Of a stretch of DNA of 64,000 bases, positions 18,302 through 26,323 are shown piece after piece. The stretch covers positions 160,040 to 224,039 of the forward strand of contig NZ_CANMJY010000007.1 in assembly GCF_947498345.1 (NCBI RefSeq). Direction: 5' to 3'. Every line of letters begins with the position of its first letter. Positions within the stretch are counted from its first letter, which is position 1. The notes under the pieces are model-generated. The model saw only the letters and a program-made list of their open reading frames with translations, was not told the origin of the DNA and searched no databases. This DNA is from an uncultured Winogradskyella sp. (lineage in GTDB: Bacteria > Bacteroidota > Bacteroidia > Flavobacteriales > Flavobacteriaceae). The translations under genes and the position numbers were made by a program.

Positions 18302-19099
18302 ATGAAAACAATATTAGTTCCTGTTGGGTCTTCAAAAAATGCAAAATTGCATCTCCAATACGCTGTTGATTTTGCTAAAGCATTTGGTGCTAAATTATAT
18401 GTGGTTCAAATATATAATGTTTATACCAAAGCAGGAACCATGATTAAGGTTGACCATATCATTGAACGTGAATCTAAAGCGTTTTTAGAATCTCATGTTG
18501 CTTCTATAGACACAAAGGGTGTTGAGGTTATTACCAAAACATTTAAAGGAAAGTTGGTGGATACAATTGAGAAGGTTTGCGAATCTCTGGATGTTGATTT
18601 AATCATCTTAGAACCGCGCACAAATTCTATTAAAGAAGAAGTATATTTAGGCAAGACCTCTGGTAAGATTGTAAAACGCACACAAATCCCGGCTTTGATT
18701 GTTCCAGAAGGGTATTTTTATAAACCAATCGTTAAAATACTAATTGCGACCAAGTCTGCTATTATCAGAAAAAAAGGTGTTTTAAACCCATTGAGCGCCA
18801 TTAAAAACCAGTTTAAAGCAGTAGTCAATATCCTTTTAGTAAAAACGGCTCACCATAAAGACGACGACTTTGTACTTAATGATGATTTAAAAGAAATGGT
18901 TACTAATACAACAATTGCAGAACGACCTACGACATTTCAGGCGGTATTAGAACATTATAAAAATCACAACCCGGATTTATTATGTGTGGTAAGACGAAAA
19001 CGTGGGTTTTTCTCAAAACTTTGGGAAGATGATGTAATTTTAAAGCAAGATTTTCACAGTTCTAAAATTCCGGTTTTAGTGTTAAGTGGTTTAAAATAA
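18302..19099 (+). CDS. Universal stress protein family protein (tandem)
   Basis: A 265-residue protein with a clear N-terminal UspA fold. ILVPVGSSKNAKLHLQYAVDFAKAFGAKLYVV starts the Rossmann-like domain, and LDVDLIILEPRT and SGKIVKRTQIPALIVPEG mark its nucleotide-binding end. The second half (from about residue 140) is a diverged Usp-like domain ending SSKIPVLVLSGLK. Such double Usp proteins are common in Flavobacteriaceae. The role in stress or energy limitation is inferred from the family. It ends one nucleotide before the tRNA-Ala gene. Confidence 0.88.
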   Translation: MKTILVPVGSSKNAKLHLQYAVDFAKAFGAKLYVVQIYNVYTKAGTMIKVDHIIERESKAFLESHVASIDTKGVEVITKTFKGKLVDTIEKVCESLDVDLIILEPRTNSIKEEVYLGKTSGKIVKRTQIPALIVPEGYFYKPIVKILIATKSAIIRKKGVLNPLSAIKNQFKAVVNILLVKTAHHKDDDFVLNDDLKEMVTNTTIAERPTTFQAVLEHYKNHNPDLLCVVRRKRGFFSKLWEDDVILKQDFHSSKIPVLVLSGLK

Positions 19100-19100
19100 T

Positions 19101-19174
19101 GGGGCATTAGCTCAGCTGGCTAGAGCGCTACGCTGGCAGCGTAGAGGTCATCGGTTCGACTCCGATATGCTCCA
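19101..19174 (+). tRNA. tRNA-Ala (anticodon GGC)
   Basis: The cloverleaf folds by eye. The acceptor stem GGGGCAT pairs with ATGCTCC (one G-U), there is a D arm GCTC...GAGC, and the anticodon stem CTACG/CGTAG encloses the loop CTGGCAG with GGC at 19135-19137. The T arm is ATCGG-TTCGACT-CCGAT. Discriminator base A is at 19174. The CCA end is not encoded. It reads GCC and GCU alanine codons. Confidence 0.96.
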
Positions 19175-19185
19175 CTCTGAATAAC

Positions 19186-19216
19186 AAGGCTTTACAGAGA
19201 TGTAAGGCTTTTTTAT
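19186..19216 (+). terminator. Intrinsic terminator after tRNA-Ala
   Basis: An 11-bp stem (AAGGCTTTACA with TGTAAGGCTTT, two G-U pairs) with a GAGA loop at 19197-19200, followed by a T run. It is placed 11 nt after the tRNA and ends the usp-tRNA transcript. Confidence 0.8.
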
Positions 19217-19251
19217 TTTGATGGTGGTGTAGTGTAGTGGTGCGTTTTGAG

Positions 19252-21759
19252 TTAAAAATATACACGAACAACCGCATTAGTAGTTAAGCCAAGAGAAAAT
19301 CGTGAGAACTTATTTACTCCATCAACTTCATTGACTCTATAATAATCGTTGATAGCATTTTGCCTATTAGATATATTCCATACGGATGCACCAATTTCTG
19401 ACCGAAAGGTGTTACTTATTTTAAATTTGTAAATAGCAGAAGCATCAACTCTCATGTAGTCAATTAATCTTTGACTATTACCTTCATCGAAATTTACGTC
19501 GTCATCATCATTTATTTCATTGCCAACTAATGGAATAGTCGTTGGATTGCCAGTTCTATAGTTCAATCCAGCTGAAATATTCCAAGATTTATTACTAAAC
19601 GTTGTACCTAAAGTAACAGAATGTGTGATGTCAAAGTTGCTTGGAAATTCAACATCTTCGAGTGCATCAAATATATAAGTATTATCCATATAAGAATAAC
19701 TTAACCAGCTATTGAAATCACCAAACGTTTTTCGACATAGGAACTCAAATCCATAGACTTCATAGCTGCCTTTTTCCTTTGCGAATTCGTATTTAGTTGT
19801 GAAGCTTTGACTTTGGGTAGTTATACCATCAATAGTTTTGTAATAACCTTTAGCATTCAAAAGCCAACCGCTATTCTCATACAAAATTCCGACTGAAGCT
19901 TGCTTACTCTGTAAAACAGGAATACTATCTTTATCTGTTAGTTGCCATCGTCTTTTTTCAATTCCTAAAAAGTCATTTTGGAAATTGACGATTTGCGAAG
20001 TGCTTTGGTGTTTAAATTCCCCTTGTGCCTCTATTTCAAAATGTTCCCCTATTGATTTTCTAACACTTAATCTAGGTTCGATTATCAATTTTTCAAAGCG
20101 AGTTAAATAGTTTGCTCTTACACCACCTCTAACTGAAAAGTCATTATTAGGGTTTTTATACCAAGCTTGACCAAAGACTCCATGTTCTCTTAATATTTCT
20201 TCGTCACGCCTAACAAAACGAGGTAAGTCAATATCGTTTAGGTTAATGACTTCAGTTTCTGTGAATTGATAACCAAGATTAAAACGCCATCTATTTTCTT
20301 CATATAAGTTATTCAATCGAATACTTGTTTCGGAAACAATGTTCTCTTGTAATTGAAGTTGATTGTTCAAGACATCTGCATTAAGAGCATCGAGTTTATA
20401 TTCATTATCATAAATGTTAATGGTTGAGGTCAACTTCTCATTCCATTGTCTTTTATAATGTAATCCAATTGCTAAAGTATTTTGAGAAATATTACTCCTC
20501 CTTGTTTGTGAAGACCCATTTACATCAGCAGTTTCATTGAAGCCCAAGTTGTTATTAATTAAAATAAAATTCAACCTTATATAGTCTTTATCCGTTGGTT
20601 GATATAACCATCTTAAAGAAGCATCATAAAAATCAAACTCTTGGTTTGAATTGATGACATTGGCGACATTATTATCAGCTTCAGTTTCTTGAATTACTCT
20701 ATCGAAATACACATCATAAGTAGGTGTTCTAACAAAATCATCTACTGATTTTCTGGATGCAATTTGAAGTGATGACTTATTACCTATTGGTATGTTTGAA
20801 AATAACTCCGCATTTAAGAAGTTAAGTCCAAAAACACCATTAAATTTTGAATCAATTTGTTTGTCTGTTTGCATGTGGATTGTTCCTGAAACACCATCTG
20901 TCAATGCTACATCCGAACCATTATTAATTACATTAGCAGTTTGTGTCATAAGAGGGTTAAAACTTGATATGAGACCAAAGAAGTGACCTGTCTGATACAT
21001 TTTTATATCATCCCAAAGCATTAAGTTCTGGTCGTTTGAGCCTCCTCGAATATTAATGTTTGAAACTGTTTCATCAACACTCAAAATACTTGGTAGTGCT
21101 TGAACAGTCTGCAAAACATCAGATTCAATAAGACCAGGCAACAAACTGAACTTTTTATAGTCAATGGATGTTGTCCAGTCTTGTCTTTTGTCAATTCCAC
21201 GAACCAGATACGTTTCAATAAGTACAGGTGCTATGACCTCTTGTTGGGCAAGCATTGCTACTGTTGAACAGGCTTCTAAGTTGAAGTATTTTAATTGACG
21301 TTCTATAGTCTTGAATCCAATATGCCTAATGGTCAATATTTCATTTAAGGATTTGAGTTCAATTTCAAAATAACCGTTATCATCAGTCACAGCATAAGCA
21401 AACTTGCTCGTTACCGTAGCTGAAACGAGTGGACTTTGTAATTCAGAATCTCTAATATAACCGCATAATTGAATAGCTTTAGAAATAGTATATACCATAT
21501 CACTAACCCTCTCAAAGATGAGGTTAGTTTGGTTTTCGAGATTCTTAATTTTAGCTGATAGTTTTAAATCCTTTGGCATAGGTTCTACAAGAATATCTTT
21601 TAGAAGACTGCTTTCATAATTAAAAGTGACTGAGTGAACCTGCGAAATTTCTTCAAGAACTTTAGAAATAGGTACTCCCTGTTCAGAATTTTGTCCTAAT
21701 ATTTGATATAGTGGAAAGACACTTAATAACAGAAATATGTAAAATCTAGTTCTCTCCAT
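19252..21759 (-). CDS. TonB-dependent receptor with STN and CarboxypepD-like domains
   Basis: An 835-residue outer-membrane receptor, the FecA-like member of the set. In order: signal peptide (residues 1-22), an STN (secretin/TonB short N-terminal) signalling domain about 30-95 that should contact FecR, a carboxypeptidase-D-like regulatory domain about 97-165 (LCGYIRDSELQSPLVSATV), a plug domain (IESDVLQTVQALPSILS, NINIRGGSNDQNLMLWDDIKMY) and a 22-strand-type barrel ending NAVVRVYF with the expected aromatic C-terminus. The ligand is unknown. Its start overlaps the FecR gene by 14 nt. Confidence 0.92.
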   Translation of the reverse strand: MERTRFYIFLLLSVFPLYQILGQNSEQGVPISKVLEEISQVHSVTFNYESSLLKDILVEPMPKDLKLSAKIKNLENQTNLIFERVSDMVYTISKAIQLCGYIRDSELQSPLVSATVTSKFAYAVTDDNGYFEIELKSLNEILTIRHIGFKTIERQLKYFNLEACSTVAMLAQQEVIAPVLIETYLVRGIDKRQDWTTSIDYKKFSLLPGLIESDVLQTVQALPSILSVDETVSNINIRGGSNDQNLMLWDDIKMYQTGHFFGLISSFNPLMTQTANVINNGSDVALTDGVSGTIHMQTDKQIDSKFNGVFGLNFLNAELFSNIPIGNKSSLQIASRKSVDDFVRTPTYDVYFDRVIQETEADNNVANVINSNQEFDFYDASLRWLYQPTDKDYIRLNFILINNNLGFNETADVNGSSQTRRSNISQNTLAIGLHYKRQWNEKLTSTINIYDNEYKLDALNADVLNNQLQLQENIVSETSIRLNNLYEENRWRFNLGYQFTETEVINLNDIDLPRFVRRDEEILREHGVFGQAWYKNPNNDFSVRGGVRANYLTRFEKLIIEPRLSVRKSIGEHFEIEAQGEFKHQSTSQIVNFQNDFLGIEKRRWQLTDKDSIPVLQSKQASVGILYENSGWLLNAKGYYKTIDGITTQSQSFTTKYEFAKEKGSYEVYGFEFLCRKTFGDFNSWLSYSYMDNTYIFDALEDVEFPSNFDITHSVTLGTTFSNKSWNISAGLNYRTGNPTTIPLVGNEINDDDDVNFDEGNSQRLIDYMRVDASAIYKFKISNTFRSEIGASVWNISNRQNAINDYYRVNEVDGVNKFSRFSLGLTTNAVVRVYF

Positions 21760-22645
21760 TCGTAATAATGACCTTATTTGTGTCGATTTTATAGGTCAAA
21801 TTAAAGGGCTTAGAGATTGATTTTAGGGCGTTTTTAAGATTATCATGTTCAAAAGCACCTGTGAACTGAATATTTAAATCAGATGGATGCTGAACTTCTA
21901 TATTGTATTGTTTTTCGAGTTCTATGATAACATCTTCAAAAGAAGCGTTTTCAAAAACACTCATGTTTTTTAACCAATAAGGCTCTGCAATAGCTATATT
22001 GGACTTAATACCTTTTCCTAAAGCCAAACTAAACTCTGTTCCAGCAGGTATTTTGACTTCATTATTATTGTATGCTACTTGTACTAAGCCTTCATAACAA
22101 GAGACTTTAAAAATACTATCTCTGGATAGAACATTAAACTCAGTACCAAGAACACTCACGATTCCAAATGGGGTATTAACATCAAATCGTTCACCTTTTT
22201 CTACATCAAAAAAAGCTTCTCCACTTAAATCTAATGACCTATTAGTGTCCCATTTAGAATTATTGTATTGTAGCTCGGATAATTCGTTAAGATTAACAGT
22301 TGAGTTGTCAGGCAAGGTAATGACTTCATTTTGGGCTAAAGTGGTCTGAAAAGAGCTTATTTGGTCTTTATTCAAAAATGTAAAGAGTGCAAAACCAACA
22401 ATAAAAATTGCAGCTATACTAGATACAACTTTTACCCAATTGATAGAATTATTACTTTTGGAAACTAGTTTTTCATCCAATGCATCAAAAGATTCAACTT
22501 TGGCATGTGTGTTTCCATTGAACCTTTGAGCTTCTTCAATAATCTCCTTATAGAGGTTAGCATCTTCTAATGCATTGAAAGCCTTTGACTCTTCCTCTGT
22601 AAGGTCATTATTTAACCATTTTATTACTAATTGTTCTTTGTTCAT
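21746..22645 (-). CDS. FecR family anti-sigma factor
   Basis: A 299-residue single-pass membrane regulator. The N-terminal cytoplasmic part (about 1-70, LVIKWLNNDLTEEESKAFNAL) binds the sigma factor. A transmembrane helix follows (WVKVVSSIAAIFIVGFALFTF), then the periplasmic FecR domain (LPDNSTVNLNELSELQYN, GEAFFDVEKGERFDVNTPFGIVSVLGTEFNV). The C-terminal DUF4974 domain resembles STN and touches the receptor. It lies between the sigma gene and the receptor gene, 49 nt after the sigma stop, with a bipartite promoter-like motif in that gap. Confidence 0.94.
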   Translation of the reverse strand: MNKEQLVIKWLNNDLTEEESKAFNALEDANLYKEIIEEAQRFNGNTHAKVESFDALDEKLVSKSNNSINWVKVVSSIAAIFIVGFALFTFLNKDQISSFQTTLAQNEVITLPDNSTVNLNELSELQYNNSKWDTNRSLDLSGEAFFDVEKGERFDVNTPFGIVSVLGTEFNVLSRDSIFKVSCYEGLVQVAYNNNEVKIPAGTEFSLALGKGIKSNIAIAEPYWLKNMSVFENASFEDVIIELEKQYNIEVQHPSDLNIQFTGAFEHDNLKNALKSISKPFNLTYKIDTNKVIITNGEN

Positions 22646-22662
22646 AACGTGCTGTTATATTT

Positions 22663-22694
22663 TTAAAACAACTCAAAATATAATTGTCCCAAAA
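22663..22694 (-). promoter_or_regulatory. Bipartite motif upstream of fecR, candidate ECF sigma promoter (copy 1)
   Basis: On the minus strand, between the sigma stop codon and the fecR ATG: GGGACAATT, 9 nt, GTTGTTTTAA, preceded by TTTT. The same two blocks with the same 9-nt spacing occur at 23280-23307 on the plus strand ahead of the divergent lipoprotein operon. The match across both flanks of the sigma gene suggests the sequence recognised by this sigma factor; a regulator-binding site is the alternative. Confidence 0.55.
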
Positions 22695-23219
22695 TTATTT
22701 TCGATTTAGTTCTTCAAGCTCTGCTTTAAGTTTGTTCAAAGCACCATATATTCTATGTTCAGCCACCTTTTTAGTAATACCCAAAATTTCAGCTACTTCT
22801 TTATGAGTTTTACCATCTACTTTACTTAAGATGAATGCAACTCGTTCCTCTTCATTTAATTCTGATAATGCACGTTCAAACCGCTTTAAAAACTCTTTCT
22901 TCCGTAGAACAAATTCTGGGGATTCATTTGTGTAATCTTTTGGTTTTACTTGTTGATACTTCATTACTATCTTCTGATGTTTTACTTCATTAAGCATCAT
23001 ATTATTTGCTGTAGTATACAAATACGATTTAACAGCTTCTGGCTTTATTTTAGAACAGTTTTCCCAAAGTTTAATAAATGCTTCCTGTACCTTGTCAGAA
23101 GGGTTTAAAAGCTCTCCGTATTTGTAAAACAATATATTGCTCAATGACTGTGCATACTTTTCATAAAGCTTGGAAAAGCGAATTTTATCACATATATCTT
23201 TGTGCAATGATTTTGACAA
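22695..23219 (-). CDS. ECF-type RNA polymerase sigma factor (FecI-like)
   Basis: A 174-residue group IV sigma factor. Region 2 spans about residues 10-80 (FSKLYEKYAQSLSNILFYKYGELLNPSDKVQEAFIKLWENC) and region 4 about 110-165, with a helix-turn-helix in KTHKEVAEILGITKKVAEHRIYGALNKLK. It is of the Bacteroidota FecI family that works with FecR and an outer-membrane receptor. It is followed directly by FecR and the receptor, and the target lipoprotein genes are divergent. It is expected to be held inactive by FecR until the receptor binds its ligand. Confidence 0.94.
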   Translation of the reverse strand: MSKSLHKDICDKIRFSKLYEKYAQSLSNILFYKYGELLNPSDKVQEAFIKLWENCSKIKPEAVKSYLYTTANNMMLNEVKHQKIVMKYQQVKPKDYTNESPEFVLRKKEFLKRFERALSELNEEERVAFILSKVDGKTHKEVAEILGITKKVAEHRIYGALNKLKAELEELNRK

Positions 23220-23279
23220 GGAAAAATATTTTTTGATTTTAGAAATGAAAGATAAATAAAAAAAAATCTATTTTTTCTT

Positions 23280-23307
23280 GGGACAATTTTTTAGTCGGTT
23301 GTTTTAA
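23280..23307 (+). promoter_or_regulatory. Bipartite motif upstream of the lipoprotein operon, candidate ECF sigma promoter (copy 2)
   Basis: GGGACAATT, 9 nt, GTTGTTTTAA on the plus strand, 61 nt ahead of the first lipoprotein ATG. The two blocks are identical to those between the sigma and fecR genes, with the same 9-nt spacer, while the spacer itself differs; this is the pattern of a conserved recognition site rather than a duplicated segment. Confidence 0.55.
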
Positions 23308-23368
23308 GAATAAAGAGCCTAGATAAAGGCAAATCAAAAAACGAACTCGATTAATTAAAACATTTATT

Positions 23369-25153
23369 ATGAAAACATTGAAACCAATCTTACTAATAGT
23401 TCTTGGTGTTTTATTTACTATGACATCCTGTAGAACTGAAGACGATTTAGCGGTTGATCCTCCTACTGAAGAAACAATCGAAGCAAATTCAACAATAGCT
23501 AATTTAATGAGTAGAACGGCATCTAATGATGGCTCTAGTGATAACATTATTGATAATGCTAGTTGTTTAAGTGTTCAACTTCCTGTTACGGTTACAGTTA
23601 ATAGTATTGAACTTGAAATTAATGATGAAGATGGTTATGAAGACATAGAAGATATTATTGATTTGTTTGATGATGATGTCGATTCTGTTGTTATTTCGTA
23701 TCCTATAACTGTAATCCTCGTAGACTTTTCAACTGTTGTAGTAAATTCAGACTCTGAATTAGCAGCTCTTACAACTAATTGTGTTGGTGAAAATGAAGAT
23801 GATGACGATATAGAGTGTATTGATTTTCAATACCCTATTATAGCATCTATTTTTGATGAAAACAATGATTTAATTAACACTATCACTATTAATAATGATA
23901 ATGATATGTATGATTTCATTGATGATTTAGATGAATTTGCAGCAGTAACAATTAACTTCCCACTTACCGTGATTTTTGCAGATGGCTCAACACAAACCAT
24001 TAATTCTATACTAGAGCTAGAGAACGCTATTGAAATGGCAGATGACACTTGTGATGAAGATGATGATAATGATTTTGATGATGATGATTGTGATAATTGT
24101 ACAACCAATGACCTCGAAACTGTTTTTGCTGATTGCTCTGAATGGATTGTTGATAAATTGGAGCGTAATGACAATGACTTTGAAGACAACTATGTAGGCT
24201 ATGCATTTGAATTTAATAGTGATGGAACTATTATAGTTACTCAAGGTACTAATACTTTCAATGGTACTTGGGAAGCTTCAGGTACAGGTAATAATATTTC
24301 AGTAGTTATTAATGTTACAGGTTTATCTGACTTTAATGACACGTGGAACTTACATGAGATTGAACAAGATGATGATGAAACAAAAGTCGATTTAAGATTA
24401 GGCGATGACAGATTGCGTTTTGAAAGCGATTGTTCAGGTGATGGTAGTATTGACGATACCGTCTTAGTCAATGCCCTTACCAATGGAGATTGGTATATAA
24501 CATACTTCTTTGATGATACAGATGAAACAGCAGATTTTGCTGATTATACTTTCAATTTTGCTTCTGATAATACCGCAACAGCGACAGATATGAATGGAAC
24601 TATCAACGGCTCATGGTCAACGACATCAGGAGATGATACCTCGCTTGGGTTAAACCTAAACTTTGGAACTGGGATTCCATTAGATGAATTAGCTGATGAT
24701 TGGGATGTCCTTGAAGTAACTAACGATATCATTAGATTAAAAGATGTTAGTGGCGGAGATGGTTCGGAAGACTTTTTAACTTTTGAGCGTGAGCCCTTCG
24801 ATGGAGGCAATGGAAATGATGACTTGGAGGATATTCTAACTGATGGTTTGTGGATTGTAGCATCTTATACTGAAGATACAAATGATCAAACTTCAGATTA
24901 TGCAGGTTATGAATTGGATTTTAACATGGATGGTACAGTATCAGCCTCAAATGGCTCTAACATTAACAATGGAACATGGTCAGTATTTAGTTCTGGTAAT
25001 CAAATGACTTTAAATTTCGGAACAGACATGCCTTTTGAGGAATTTAATGATGATGATTGGGATGTAATTTCTGTAACTAACACAGAAGTCGTTATACAAG
25101 ATGTTAGCGGTGGCGGTGGCGGAACTGATACTTTAACCCTTCAAAAACTATAA
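23369..25153 (+). CDS. Aspartate-rich repeat lipoprotein
   Basis: A 594-residue lipoprotein. The signal peptide ends at a lipobox Cys (TMTSC, about Cys21) followed by RTEDD, an acidic stretch of the kind that exports flavobacterial lipoproteins to the cell surface. Two copies of an about 80-residue module come next (each with YPI/LP strands and an acidic helix such as DGYEDIEDIIDLFDDD). An aspartate run (DEDDDNDFDDDDCDNC) leads to three copies of an about 110-residue lipocalin-like module recognised by W-x(n)-F-x(2)-DGT-x(n)-GTW and ending DVSGG. The acidic loops suggest cation binding. It is divergent from the sigma gene and probably its target. Confidence 0.85.
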   Translation: MKTLKPILLIVLGVLFTMTSCRTEDDLAVDPPTEETIEANSTIANLMSRTASNDGSSDNIIDNASCLSVQLPVTVTVNSIELEINDEDGYEDIEDIIDLFDDDVDSVVISYPITVILVDFSTVVVNSDSELAALTTNCVGENEDDDDIECIDFQYPIIASIFDENNDLINTITINNDNDMYDFIDDLDEFAAVTINFPLTVIFADGSTQTINSILELENAIEMADDTCDEDDDNDFDDDDCDNCTTNDLETVFADCSEWIVDKLERNDNDFEDNYVGYAFEFNSDGTIIVTQGTNTFNGTWEASGTGNNISVVINVTGLSDFNDTWNLHEIEQDDDETKVDLRLGDDRLRFESDCSGDGSIDDTVLVNALTNGDWYITYFFDDTDETADFADYTFNFASDNTATATDMNGTINGSWSTTSGDDTSLGLNLNFGTGIPLDELADDWDVLEVTNDIIRLKDVSGGDGSEDFLTFEREPFDGGNGNDDLEDILTDGLWIVASYTEDTNDQTSDYAGYELDFNMDGTVSASNGSNINNGTWSVFSSGNQMTLNFGTDMPFEEFNDDDWDVISVTNTEVVIQDVSGGGGGTDTLTLQKL

Positions 25154-25181
25154 CCTAAAAACATATTTAAATTAAAGAATT

Positions 25182-25667
25182 ATGAAAAAAGTATTCAATC
25201 TAGGACTGTTATTAATGCTAAGTTTTTCGCTTATGTCATCTATGTGTTCAAGCGATGATGACGATGGAAACCCAAACAATAACAGCCAACAAATAGCAGA
25301 AATCGAAAGTACAGTACAGTCAGGAACTTGGAGAATCACAAACTTTAATGATTCAGGAGAAAATGAAACCTCTGATTTCAATGGTTATGACTTTACATTT
25401 AACTCTGATGGTTCACTTACAGCGACAAATGGGTCTAATACCCTAACAGGAACTTGGTCTGTAACAGATGATAGCAACAGTAGTGATGACAGTAGTAGTG
25501 ATGACGACATCGATTTCAACATTTTCTTTCCTGTATCAGATGACAATGATTTTGAAGACTTAAATGATGATTGGGATGTAGTAACAACATTATCCACTAG
25601 AATTGAACTCATTGATATTAGTGGAGGAAATGGTGGAACAGATATGCTCACTTTCGAGAGAAACTAA
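25182..25667 (+). CDS. Aspartate-rich lipoprotein, single-module paralogue
   Basis: A 161-residue lipoprotein. The signal peptide ends at Cys22 (LMSSMC), followed directly by SSDDDDG, which resembles the acidic lipoprotein export signal of Bacteroidota. The mature part is one module of the same type as the C-terminal modules of the upstream protein: SGTWRITNF, a DGSLTATNGSNTLTGTW strand pair, an Ser/Asp-rich insertion, DDWDV and a final DISGGNGGTDMLTFERN. It lies 28 nt after the larger gene, in the same operon, and ends before a terminator at 25730. No function is known. Confidence 0.83.
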   Translation: MKKVFNLGLLLMLSFSLMSSMCSSDDDDGNPNNNSQQIAEIESTVQSGTWRITNFNDSGENETSDFNGYDFTFNSDGSLTATNGSNTLTGTWSVTDDSNSSDDSSSDDDIDFNIFFPVSDDNDFEDLNDDWDVVTTLSTRIELIDISGGNGGTDMLTFERN

Positions 25668-25729
25668 AAAGGTAAATAAATAAGTTAGTAATTTTGCCCC
25701 TTTAGCTCCAAATTATTTGATTAATAGCA

Positions 25730-25760
25730 GATCAACCGTAAATTTTACGGTTGGTCTTTT
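25730..25760 (+). terminator. Intrinsic terminator of the lipoprotein operon
   Basis: A 13-bp inverted repeat (GATCAACCGTAAA with TTTACGGTTGGTC, one G-U pair) is followed by TTTT. It lies 62 nt after the second lipoprotein stop codon. Confidence 0.8.
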
Positions 25761-25768
25761 AATTGTAG

Positions 25769-26092
25769 ATTTTTAGATTTACTACTCAAATATTTTCATG
25801 GATAATCTTTCTTTATAATATTAATAATCTTGGATCACTAAATGAAGATTTAGAGACCGATTTGTATTCGGCTAACTTAAGACTCGCTTTAAACCCCAGA
25901 GTACAGTTCAATAGCTTTTATCAATTCAATACTTTTGATGAACAAAGACGCTGGAATTTAAGATTGAGTTGGGAATATATGCCGTTATCTTTCATCTATT
26001 TAGTCTTTAATGATATACAGACAGGCTTATTTGACCCAACAACACAAACCAGGCAGTTTATAAGTAAAATAACCTTTTTAAAACAGTTTTAA
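25769..26092 (+). pseudogene. C-terminal remnant of a DUF5916-type outer-membrane protein
   Basis: An open frame with no convincing start ends with residues such as ANLRLALNPRVQFNSFYQF, WNLRLSWEYMPLSFIYLVF and ISKITFLKQF. These match my recollection of the extreme C-terminus of the DUF5916 (carbohydrate-binding/barrel) proteins of Bacteroidota, which are normally 700-900 residues. Only about 95 residues remain; upstream of 25769 the frame is closed by TAG and the bases are the lipoprotein operon's terminator. Best read as the decayed tail of a gene deleted when the lipoprotein locus was inserted or rearranged. A TTG at 25862 could give a 76-residue product, but that seems unlikely to be functional. 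Confidence 0.6.
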
Positions 26093-26150
26093 AAAAAATG
26101 ATATAAACTTCCGTTATGAGGCTTAGTGATGTATTTTGCGCTAAAATGTA

Positions 26151-26305
26151 TAAATTTGCTGAGGCTAATTGGGTAATATGATTTTACCCTTAGTTTTAAG
26201 AAATAAAGTAAGTAAGCTTTACTAAATCACATTAACATAGACGAGTTAAAGTTTTTTGCATACAACTTTTCTAAAAAAGTGTAAATCAATAGATATACAC
26301 TTTTT
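26151..26305 (+). ncRNA. Candidate small RNA between the remnant gene and pth
   Basis: TAAATTTG at 26151-26158 is an exact -7 promoter element, although no well-spaced -33 TTG was found. Downstream are two local hairpins (GGGTAA with TTACCC around 26175-26195, and AGTAA with TTACT around 26210-26225) and then a strong terminator at 26274-26305. No ORF of note lies between. A transcript of about 140 nt is predicted. It could also be the decayed end of the deleted neighbour's transcript. Confidence 0.3.
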
Positions 26306-26309
26306 ATTT
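26274..26309 (+). terminator. Intrinsic terminator ahead of pth
   Basis: A perfect 10-bp stem AAAAAGTGTA / TACACTTTTT with a 12-nt loop, followed by further T-rich sequence. It lies 15 nt before the first possible pth start codon and so separates pth from whatever is transcribed upstream. Confidence 0.75.
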
Positions 26310-26323
26310 TAAATGCACGAGGT

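Noticed and set aside
19252..25667. SusCD-type polysaccharide utilisation locus
   Set aside because: There is a receptor with STN domain, FecR and an ECF sigma factor, but no SusD-like protein and no glycoside hydrolase; the lipoproteins have unrelated modules.
25862..26092. Independent small gene of 76 residues
   Set aside because: The start would be an isolated TTG, the same frame is open further upstream, and the sequence matches the tail of a much larger family, so a remnant is the better reading.
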